A stretch of 5,757 bases of DNA from Chloroflexota bacterium (GTDB taxonomy: Bacteria; Chloroflexota; Anaerolineae; B4-G1): the NCBI GenBank assembly GCA_003648125.1, contig QMOE01000185.1, positions 1 through 5,757 on the forward strand, written 5' to 3'. The notes beneath the pieces were generated by a model that saw nothing but the letters and a program-made list of their open reading frames with translations, was not told the origin of the DNA and searched no databases. Both the position numbers and the translations under genes were made by a program. Shown piece by piece: positions 1-4,809 of the stretch (position 1 is its first letter; every line of letters begins with the position of its first letter).

Positions 1-981
1 AAGGATCGCACCCCGCCCGCGCCCGGCCCCAATTTTCGCCCTATTGCCTGCTGGACCCCCTCACACCATCGGCTGGAACGTTGGATGCTGGGGGCGGAGG
101 CGGCGCGTCTGCGGCTCGACCTGCTCCACAGCCCAGATTTCATCCCTCCCGCGTTTGGCTATCGCCGCTCGGTGATCACCGTCCACGACCTGAATTTTAT
201 CTATTATCCGCAGTTTCTCACCGCCGCCAGCCATCGCTATTACAACCAGCAGATCAAGTGGGCGGTGCGCCGTACCGATCACATCATGGCAGATTCGCGC
301 GCCACCAAAGCTGATCTGATCTCGCTGCTGGACGTGGAGCCGGAGAAAATCACGGTCGTGCATCTGGCGGCCGATCCGGCCTTCCGCCCGCTGTCGGAGG
401 CGCAAACCCGGCAAGTCGCCGCGCGGTACGATTTAGAGCCGGGCTATCTGCTCTGCGTGGGGACGCTAGAGCCGCGCAAGAATATACCGGGCCTGTTGCA
501 GGCTTATCGCTCGCTGCTCGATGCGCGGGCGACGGGTGCGCCGCTGGTGCTGATCGGCGGCAAGGGTTGGCTATATGACGAGATTTTTGAGCAGGTCGAG
601 AAACTGGCCCTCACCGGGCAAGTATGTTTTCTCCACAATGTGCCGGATGCCGACTTGGTGGAATTGTACAACGGAGCCGGTGTGCTGACGACACCCTCAT
701 TCTACGAGGGATTTGGGCTGCCGGCTTTGGAGGCCATGGCCTGTGGCACGCCGGTCGTCGTCGCCGACCGGGCCTCGCTGCCGGAGGTGGTGGGGGAAGC
801 TGGCCTGCTGGTGGATCCAGACGACCCCGACGACATCGCTCAGGCGCTGGCCCGCGCGCTGACGGATGAGCCGCTGCGCGAGCGGATGCGGGAGTTGGGG
901 CTGGCACAGGCGGCCCACTTTACCTGGGAAAAGGCCGCCCGCGAGACGTTGGGTGTTTATCAAAGAGTGCTGGTGCGGTAG
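1..981 (+). CDS. GT4-family glycosyltransferase (5'-truncated by the window edge)
   Basis: A group 1 (GT4, GT-B fold) glycosyltransferase that would transfer a sugar from a nucleotide-sugar donor, probably in cell-surface polysaccharide or glycolipid synthesis; donor and acceptor cannot be read. The frame is open from base 1 with no stop before TAG at 979-981, so the gene starts upstream. About 326 codons are visible against roughly 370-390 for the family, so some 45-60 N-terminal residues are missing. Visible signs are HSPDFIPP and VHDLNFIYYP from the N-terminal Rossmann half, CVGTLEPRKN at the start of the C-terminal donor-binding domain, and YEGFGLPALEAMACGTPVV, which contains the EX7E pair (window codons 236 and 244). 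An ATG at 85 lies inside the N-terminal domain and is too late to be the true start. It converges on the DUF362 gene across a repeat-bearing gap. The family call is firm; the substrate is unknown. Confidence 0.93.
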   Translation, partial: KDRTPPAPGPNFRPIACWTPSHHRLERWMLGAEAARLRLDLLHSPDFIPPAFGYRRSVITVHDLNFIYYPQFLTAASHRYYNQQIKWAVRRTDHIMADSRATKADLISLLDVEPEKITVVHLAADPAFRPLSEAQTRQVAARYDLEPGYLLCVGTLEPRKNIPGLLQAYRSLLDARATGAPLVLIGGKGWLYDEIFEQVEKLALTGQVCFLHNVPDADLVELYNGAGVLTTPSFYEGFGLPALEAMACGTPVVVADRASLPEVVGEAGLLVDPDDPDDIAQALARALTDEPLRERMRELGLAQAAHFTWEKAARETLGVYQRVLVR

Positions 982-1074
982 AACACGAATCACACAGGTA
1001 GGGGAAAAAGATGTAGGTATCTTGTAATTGTTCAGGTGGGTGCTTGGAATGAGCCAAAACCAGCTTCCATACCC

Positions 1075-1161
1075 GTCATTGCGAGCGTAGCGAAGCAATC
1101 TCCTGCTCGTGACCACCCGAAAGAGGAGATTGCTTCGGGCAAAAAGCGTCCTCGCAATGAC
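1075..1161. repeat. Dispersed palindromic repeat (GTCATTGCGAG / CTCGCAATGAC type)
   Basis: An 87-bp interrupted palindrome. The outer arms GTCATTGCGAG (1075-1085) and CTCGCAATGAC (1151-1161) match perfectly over 11 bp. The inner arms CGAAGCAATCTCCT (1091-1104) and AGGAGATTGCTTCG (1124-1137) match perfectly over 14 bp around a 19-nt loop. From memory, this sequence class recurs as a non-coding REP- or MITE-like repeat in many bacterial genomes; it encodes nothing. Lying between two convergent genes, a transcript from either side could fold into a long hairpin that protects 3' ends or slows polymerase. No U-tract follows, so it is not a classical intrinsic terminator. Confidence 0.85.
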
Positions 1162-1181
1162 AGAGGCTGAGTAGTTACGGC

Positions 1182-1233
1182 GGGAGGTTGCTTTGCGGGG
1201 TTCATCCTGAGGTATCGAAGGCTCGTAATGACG
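1182..1233. repeat. Decayed right half-copy of the adjacent palindromic repeat
   Basis: GGGAGGTTGCTTTG (1182-1195) matches the right inner arm at 1124-1137 in 11 of 14 positions, and CTCGTAATGAC (1222-1232) matches the right outer arm at 1151-1161 in 10 of 11, in the same order. The spacing is 13 bp longer, and between them sits TTCATCCTGAGGTATCGAAG (1201-1220), which resembles another common bacterial dispersed repeat (TCATCCTGAG...CGAAGGAT). I read it as an older, partly deleted copy, possibly interrupted by a second repeat family. No matching left half is visible. Confidence 0.55.
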
Positions 1234-1259
1234 CATCCGTTCTCTTGATGACATTGGGT

Positions 1260-2552
1260 TTATCCCAGCAGCGGCGGCACCCGCGCTGTCAGTCCGTGCA
1301 GCTTGGCTTGAGCCAGCGTGAAGGCGGAGACGAGCGGGTTCAGCGGCACCATCTTTACCGGAGTCACGCCCATCAGACGGGCCTGGTAGCGGGTGTTGGT
1401 CATCAGGTCGTTGTGCTCCTCCACCCGGTAGATGCGCCGGTCGGGGTAGCGTTGGGCTAATGTGTCGCCCACTTCCGCGCACGCGCATGGCCCCACGATC
1501 AGGATGTCGCCCGGCAGGTTGTCCAGGTCGGCCTCCTCGAAGCCGGAGCCGCAGACCAGCGTCCAGCCCCCCTGGCCGTGGTAGTCGTTGTAGAGCATCT
1601 CGTGGGTGGCCTCCGAGTTCCCCCGGCAGCCCTCCACACACGCCTTCGTGCGGCCGACCACCCAGCGCACGTCGGGGTGGAAGCGGCCCAGCATGGTATG
1701 AGGAAGCCGCTCGGTGAAGCGGCTCAGTTCCACGCCGCGCACGTCAATGTGCGCCAGTCTCCCCTCGCCCAACCCCCACTCGGCGCACAGCCGCAGGTGC
1801 TCGACCTCCTCCAGGCTATAGCCCAGCACCCGCGCCCCCACCACGTCCACCGCCAATGTGTCTGGCCCGCCGATGAGAATGTTCATCGGCACGAGATATT
1901 CTTCCAGCAGCGCCGTGATGGGAAAGTGACCGTGAGCGGTAGCCGTCAACCCCTCGACGATGCAAAAGTCGGGCCGGGTGAGAGCGTAGAGCGCGGCCAG
2001 CCGGCGATGGAGTGTTTCGTGGCTGTGTTGCTTCATCCGGTCGGCGTCCACGGGGAACGCCTGCTGGTTCTTGACTCCCAGCGTCACCGTCGCCATCGAG
2101 TGGGTCTTGAGCTTGGGCAAGCTGAGATAGAAATTGCCATTTCGTTGGATGATCTCGTCGCGCAGGCGGCGGGAGACGTGGGCGCGGGTGCCGTCACGCA
2201 AGTCCACCTCCGCCGTAGGCCCCTCGTCCAGGTAGACCGGCTCGGCCCCGTAGCGGCGGCAGATTTTGGCATAGCCGGTGACTTTGTACACCAGCCGCGT
2301 AAAGTTGCCGCCGGTGCAACTCTCCATCACCGCCAACCGGGTGTAGCCGTGATCGCGCAGATAGGCCAGCAGCGCTTCGAGGACAGCGGGGTCGGTGTGC
2401 GCGTATGGGGTAAAGTGGATGCCGTTGGGCTTGATGTAGATGGTTCCGCCATTTTTAGGAATCACACTCTCGACGCCGCCGTGCGGGGCAAATATCTCTT
2501 CCAGCGCGGATTTGAGATTCTGAGTTGTATCGCTAATGACGACGATGGGCAT
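1260..2552 (-). CDS. DUF362 domain-containing protein with cysteine-bearing C-terminal region
   Basis: A 430-residue protein of the DUF362 family, which often occurs in anaerobes, sometimes fused to ferredoxin domains, and has no settled biochemical function. Family marks are KPNGIHF (41-47), LPKLKTHSMATVTLGVKN (145-162) and GPDTLAVDVVGARVLG (229-244). After about residue 300 a further region follows with cysteines at 305, 309 (CVEGC), 334, 356 and 358 (GPCACAEVG), a spacing that could ligand a metal or Fe-S cluster; that is inference. No signal peptide or membrane segment is seen, so it is probably cytoplasmic. ATG at 2550-2552 is preceded by AAAAGGAG (2561-2568) at 8 nt, and TAA closes it at 1260-1262. 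It lies 21 bp downstream of the phosphatase gene on the same strand, so the two are probably co-transcribed. The family call is strong; the role is unknown. Confidence 0.88.
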   Translation of the reverse strand: MPIVVISDTTQNLKSALEEIFAPHGGVESVIPKNGGTIYIKPNGIHFTPYAHTDPAVLEALLAYLRDHGYTRLAVMESCTGGNFTRLVYKVTGYAKICRRYGAEPVYLDEGPTAEVDLRDGTRAHVSRRLRDEIIQRNGNFYLSLPKLKTHSMATVTLGVKNQQAFPVDADRMKQHSHETLHRRLAALYALTRPDFCIVEGLTATAHGHFPITALLEEYLVPMNILIGGPDTLAVDVVGARVLGYSLEEVEHLRLCAEWGLGEGRLAHIDVRGVELSRFTERLPHTMLGRFHPDVRWVVGRTKACVEGCRGNSEATHEMLYNDYHGQGGWTLVCGSGFEEADLDNLPGDILIVGPCACAEVGDTLAQRYPDRRIYRVEEHNDLMTNTRYQARLMGVTPVKMVPLNPLVSAFTLAQAKLHGLTARVPPLLG

Positions 2553-2573
2553 GGCAACGTCTCCTTTTCTGTC

Positions 2574-3137
2574 TTAGAAAACCCGCAGGGTCTCTGCCAG
2601 ACGCTCGACCTGCGCCACCTGCGCTGGCTTGAGGCGGATGAAGGGGCGCACCACCCGGATGCTGGCCCACGCCTGGTCGGGCGTCAGGCCGGTGCTGACC
2701 AGGTAAGCGGCGGCCATCGTCGGCGCGCGGCCCACCCCGGCCCCGCAATGGACGTAGACTCCGCCGCCCTGGGCGACCTCTCCATTTATGAATGTCACTC
2801 CCTCGCGCAACTGCTCCAGTGTCGGGGGATGGTCGTCGGCCGCCGGCAGGTATAGGTAATGGGGTGGGGCGATGCCGGCGTCGTTGTCGTCGAACTCCTC
2901 CCGCAGGTTGACCACGGCCGTGATGCCCCGTGCCGCCAGTCGGGGCCATCCGCGTCGCCGGTACTGCCCGCCTACGTGCAGTTGTGGCGTGATCTGGCTC
3001 ACGCTGCGGATAGGCGCGCCGGTGATAATGCGCACCAGGTGATCGGCGGCCCACAGTTCCGTCACGCGCAGCCCTTGCCGAGTGAGCCTGCTCCACAGAA
3101 TATCCAGCCGTTTGCGAATTTCCTTTGCCAATTTCAT
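2574..3137 (-). CDS. Dual-specificity protein phosphatase-like (cysteine-based PTP superfamily)
   Basis: A 187-residue cysteine phosphatase of the dual-specificity group, expected to hydrolyse phosphomonoesters through a cysteinyl-phosphate intermediate. The P-loop is VHCGAGVGRAPT, with nucleophile C131 and phosphate-binding R137. The general acid is probably D101 or D102 in LPAADDHPPT. Upstream LHVGG and GITAVVNLRE (71-80) match the usual entry to the fold. Alanine follows the P-loop arginine where many members have serine or threonine; from memory, GRAP is also the form in plant glucan phosphatases such as SEX4, so the substrate need not be a protein. The start chosen is ATG 3137, which has TAGGG six bases upstream. 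A longer GTG start at 3173 would lie within a dispersed repeat. It is the first gene of a likely two-gene unit with the DUF362 gene 21 bp downstream. The real substrate is unknown. Confidence 0.88.
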   Translation of the reverse strand: MKLAKEIRKRLDILWSRLTRQGLRVTELWAADHLVRIITGAPIRSVSQITPQLHVGGQYRRRGWPRLAARGITAVVNLREEFDDNDAGIAPPHYLYLPAADDHPPTLEQLREGVTFINGEVAQGGGVYVHCGAGVGRAPTMAAAYLVSTGLTPDQAWASIRVVRPFIRLKPAQVAQVERLAETLRVF

Positions 3138-3142
3138 ATTTG

Positions 3143-3148
3143 ACCCTA
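3143..3148 (-). promoter_or_regulatory. Ribosome binding site deciding the phosphatase start
   Basis: On the minus strand, TAGGGT lies with AGGG six bases upstream of the ATG at 3137. The alternative GTG at 3173 has no comparable purine tract and sits within a repeat arm, so the ATG start is preferred. Confidence 0.55.
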
Positions 3149-3168
3149 CTGGAAAAACTAGGAATTTC

Positions 3169-3279
3169 ACCACAGAGACACAGAGATTTTAAACTTGGCC
3201 TTGAAAAAATTAACTTTTTGGCGCGCAAAGTGAAATTTTCTTGAACTAAACATCAAATTTTCTCCGTATCCTCTGTGGT
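3169..3279. repeat. Dispersed repeat (ACCACAGAGACACAGAG ... CTCTGTGGT type)
   Basis: An approximately 111-bp AT-rich element bounded by the perfect 9-bp inverted pair ACCACAGAG (3169-3177) and CTCTGTGGT (3271-3279). The pairing extends imperfectly inward through ACACAGAGA on the left and TCTCCGTATC on the right. Inside are two short direct copies of AAATTTTCT (around 3233 and 3255). From memory, sequences of this CCACAGAG/CTCTGTGG class recur as dispersed non-coding repeats in many bacterial genomes. It ends about 30 bp upstream of the phosphatase ATG, so it would lie in that gene's leader if transcription begins beyond it. It is clearly more AT-rich than its surroundings, which suggests insertion. 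Confidence 0.7.
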
Positions 3280-3440
3280 TAGATGACCTTTTTTCAGGGG
3301 GGGCATATTTTGATCAGCTCGTATTTTCGCTTGTCCATCCACACAAGGTACCCCGGTCTTGGGCATTTAAGGATACCACAAAGGGTCAGGAGGGACAAGC
3401 CGAATTAAAATGGGCAAGACGAGTGTTATCTATAGACAAG
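3280..3440. other. Non-coding divergent intergenic stretch with an imperfect inverted repeat
   Basis: No credible gene is seen here. TTCGCTTGTCC (3326-3336) and GGACAAGCCGAA (3393-3404) form an inverted pair: 8 bp perfect (GCTTGTCC/GGACAAGC), longer with one gap. The loop is 56 nt, too wide for an efficient hairpin, so it could instead be paired protein-binding half-sites or the ends of a decayed element. GACAAG-like words occur again near 3414 and 3435. A run of seven G lies at 3297-3303. Confidence 0.4.
3370..3398 (-). promoter_or_regulatory. Possible weak promoter for the phosphatase-DUF362 unit
   Basis: On the minus strand, TTGTCC (3393-3398; 4 of 6 to TTGACA), a 17-nt spacer and TATCCT (3370-3375; 4 of 6 to TATAAT) are preceded by TGG, which provides an extended -10. 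Transcription would begin near 3363 and give a leader of about 225 nt crossing the dispersed repeat. The match is weak and could be chance. Confidence 0.3.
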
Positions 3441-3447
3441 TTGGCTA

Positions 3448-3476
3448 TTGACAGTTTGCACATAGTGTGATATACT
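3448..3476 (+). promoter_or_regulatory. Strong sigma-70-type promoter of the padR operon
   Basis: A perfect -35 TTGACA (3448-3453), an ideal 17-nt spacer, and -10 TATACT (3471-3476; 5 of 6) preceded by TGA, giving an extended -10. The predicted start is near 3483, only about a dozen bases before the padR ATG at 3496, so the leader is barely long enough to hold the Shine-Dalgarno at 3485-3489. It is the best promoter in the window and would drive padR, the DUF364 gene, the small gene and mrp. Confidence 0.8.
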
Positions 3477-3479
3477 CTA
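3463..3479. promoter_or_regulatory. Candidate PadR operator over the -10 element
   Basis: An imperfect inverted repeat, TAGTGT-GATAT-ACTCTA, with 5 of 6 arm positions complementary, covers the -10 hexamer. PadR regulators commonly repress their own promoter by binding such palindromes. A similar half-site, AGTGTTAT, lies upstream at 3422-3429 (7 of 8 to AGTGTGAT at 3464-3471). Assigning this site to the adjacent PadR is inference. Confidence 0.4.
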
Positions 3480-3495
3480 CCACTGGAGGCGAGGG

Positions 3496-3897
3496 ATGCA
3501 AGGGCAAGGACAGGGACGGGGGCGAAGATGGCGACAACAGGGTTGCTCCCGCCGGACGGTGCGATTTCTGGAGCCGACATTGCTCCTGCTCTTACACCGT
3601 GGCCCGGCCCATGGCTACACGCTTCTGGAACAGTTGGGAGAGTTTGGGCTGGGGGACTTGAACTCCAGCATGGTCTACCGGGCATTGCGAGATATGGAAG
3701 CAAGAGGCTGGGTCAGCTCGGCCTGGGACGAGGAGCGAACCCAGGGGCCACCTCGCCGGGTCTACCATCTTGCTGCTCTGGGGGATGAGGTGTTGAGTTG
3801 GTGGACACAGGATTTACAGGAGACGCGGGGGATGATCGAGCACTTTGTGAGTGCTTATACCCGGCATATGGAGGAAGGCGACGGTGAACACCATTGA
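3496..3897 (+). CDS. PadR-family transcriptional regulator
   Basis: A 133-residue winged-helix DNA-binding protein of the PadR family, which usually acts as a dimeric ligand-responsive repressor. Residues 26-42 (EPTLLLLLHRGPAHGYT) form helix 1 and the family's HGY turn. SSMVYRALRDMEARGWV (57-73) is the recognition helix. TQGPPRRVYHLAALG (82-96) forms the wing and the strand after it. LSWWTQDLQETRGMIEHFVS (100-119) is the helical dimerisation arm, short as in small PadR proteins. The first 20 residues are rich in Gly, Gln and Arg with one cysteine (C17), likely a flexible basic tail. ATG 3496 is six bases from GGAGG (3485-3489). It is first in the operon and overlaps the DUF364 start by 14 nt. 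The cofactor sensed cannot be read; a metal or redox signal would suit the neighbours, but that is inference. Confidence 0.92.
   Translation: MQGQGQGRGRRWRQQGCSRRTVRFLEPTLLLLLHRGPAHGYTLLEQLGEFGLGDLNSSMVYRALRDMEARGWVSSAWDEERTQGPPRRVYHLAALGDEVLSWWTQDLQETRGMIEHFVSAYTRHMEEGDGEHH
3870..3874 (+). promoter_or_regulatory. Ribosome binding site deciding the DUF364 start
   Basis: GGAGG inside the padR 3' end lies nine bases before GTG 3884, followed closely by a second GAAGG. It selects that GTG over the in-frame GTG at 3851 and implies translation coupled to padR. Confidence 0.65.
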
Positions 3898-4627
3898 GAG
3901 ATTGCTAGAAAGCCTCAAGGCCGACGCGCCGGTGCGTCAAGTGTTGGTGGGGGCTTTCTGGACGGCGGTGGTGTTGGATACGGACCCACCTCGCTGTGGG
4001 TTGGCCTCGACACTGCGACCGGTCACTCATCCCGGCGGCCCACCGGTTCCTCAAGCGGGCCGTCTTTTGGAGCGCAGCGGGCGAGAGTTGGCCGAGTGGC
4101 TTTGCTCCGCGAGCACGCTGGAGGCCAGTATCGGGATGGCGGCCTTTAACGCGCTGCTGAATGTAAAGGTGGAGAGTTGCATCGAGGTCAACGCCGAGGA
4201 TGTGATTATAGAGCGGGGAGCGGGCCGGCGGGTGGCGATTGTGGGCCACTTTCCCTTCGTCGAGCGGGTGCGGCAGGCGGCGGGCGAGTGCTGGGTGTTG
4301 GAGCTCAACCCTCGCTCCGGTGATGTGCCCGCCGTGAGAGCGGCCGAGATACTGCCCCAGGCGGATGTGGTGGCGCTGACAGGCACATCGTTGATCAATC
4401 ACACTTTTGACGGGCTGATCGGCCTGTGCCGTCCCGATGCCTTTGTCATCCTCCTCGGCGGCAGTGCTCCGCTTACGCTGGCGTTGTTCGATTACCGCGT
4501 GGACGCGGTCGCCGGGACGCTGGTGGTGGACGCGCCGGCCGCGCTACGGGCCGTGAGCCAGGGGGCCACCTTCCGCCAGATACCGGGCAAGCGCCTGCTG
4601 ACGATGATGCGGGAGGAATGGTCGTGA
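3884..4627 (+). CDS. DUF4213/DUF364 protein, putative heavy-metal chelation fold
   Basis: A 247-residue protein with the two-part layout of this family: an N-terminal DUF4213 (enolase N-terminal-like) domain, about residues 5-95, and a C-terminal Rossmann-like DUF364 domain, about 105-240. DUF4213 signs are GAFWTAVVLDTDPPRCGLAS (23-42) and EASIGMAAFNALLN (80-93). DUF364 signs are RVAIVGHFPF (116-125), LELNPRSGD (139-147), ALTGTSLINHTFDGLI (164-179) and GGSAPLT (192-198), where relatives often read GPSTPL. A structure of this family led others to propose a cleft that binds heavy metal; no enzyme activity is established as far as I know. The protein appears cytoplasmic. The GTG start at 3884 overlaps padR by 14 nt, and the TGA overlaps the next GTG start by 4 nt. 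Its place between a PadR gene and an Mrp ATPase gene supports a metal-related job by association only. Confidence 0.9.
   Translation: MNTIERLLESLKADAPVRQVLVGAFWTAVVLDTDPPRCGLASTLRPVTHPGGPPVPQAGRLLERSGRELAEWLCSASTLEASIGMAAFNALLNVKVESCIEVNAEDVIIERGAGRRVAIVGHFPFVERVRQAAGECWVLELNPRSGDVPAVRAAEILPQADVVALTGTSLINHTFDGLIGLCRPDAFVILLGGSAPLTLALFDYRVDAVAGTLVVDAPAALRAVSQGATFRQIPGKRLLTMMREEWS
4612..4616 (+). promoter_or_regulatory. Ribosome binding site for the small gene
   Basis: GGAGG in the last codons of the DUF364 gene is seven bases before GTG 4624 but only one base before ATG 4618, so GTG 4624 is the workable start. The GTGA overlap with the DUF364 stop is typical of translational coupling. Confidence 0.55.
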
Positions 4628-4809
4628 GTTGGAGACAAGGGGTGACCCGAGTGCGCGCCTTTCTTGAATCTATGTACGGCGTGCCGTCATACGACGAGGA
4701 GCGGTTTCGGACTGAAATTCACACCCTTGTACATCCGCCCGAGGGTCAAACCAAGGGCGACAATAACACAATCTCACTGAAGGAGAAGAAAGTAAATGAT
4801 CACAGATAA
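4624..4809 (+). CDS. Small hypothetical protein, 61 residues
   Basis: I do not recognise this protein. The frame fills the otherwise empty gap between the DUF364 and mrp genes, starting at a GTGA stop/start overlap with a well-placed GGAGG and ending at TAA 4807-4809, 14 nt inside mrp. The N-terminal half (VSWRQGVTRVRAFLESMYGV, then SYDEERFRTEIHTLVHPPEG) looks like one or two amphipathic helices. The C-terminal third is Lys/Asn/Asp rich (DNNTISLKEKKVNDHR) and probably disordered. There is no cysteine, signal peptide or membrane segment. Codon use is less GC3-rich than in its neighbours, and the last part coincides with the mrp ribosome binding site. It may be a genuine small operon protein or simply an open stretch of leader. 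Confidence 0.45.
   Translation: MSWRQGVTRVRAFLESMYGVPSYDEERFRTEIHTLVHPPEGQTKGDNNTISLKEKKVNDHR

Noticed and set aside
1091..1137. An intrinsic terminator between the convergent genes
   Set aside because: The 14-bp stem has a 19-nt loop and no U-run on either strand, and it belongs to a repeat element; a role in stopping transcription is possible but not shown.
1075..1233. A CRISPR array or integration site
   Set aside because: The repeats are palindromic halves with differing spacing, not regular direct repeats with unique spacers, and there are no cas or integrase genes.
697..1641. A 314-codon minus-strand frame spanning the glycosyltransferase end, the repeat gap and the DUF362 end
   Set aside because: It crosses non-coding repeats, is antisense to the glycosyltransferase and out of frame with DUF362, and has no family motif.
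1578..2855. A 425-codon open frame on the plus strand opposite the DUF362 and phosphatase genes
   Set aside because: It is antisense to two genes with clear family motifs, shows no recognisable domain, and is His/Arg/Val rich in the way of GC-rich shadow frames.
3138..3173. An upstream GTG start for the phosphatase at 3173
   Set aside because: It falls in the arm of the dispersed repeat without a good ribosome binding site; ATG 3137 has TAGGG six bases upstream.
2533..3228. A 231-codon minus-strand frame overlapping the phosphatase gene
   Set aside because: It is an out-of-frame shadow, very Arg/Pro/Gly rich, and begins inside the dispersed repeat; the phosphatase frame carries the catalytic motif.
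3851..3883. An upstream GTG start for the DUF364 protein at 3851
   Set aside because: It gives an N-terminus unlike the family and no clear Shine-Dalgarno; GTG 3884 follows GGAGG and begins NTIERLLESL, as expected for the domain.
4618..4623. ATG 4618 as the start of the small gene
   Set aside because: The GGAGG is only one base upstream, too close to work; GTG 4624 has seven-base spacing.
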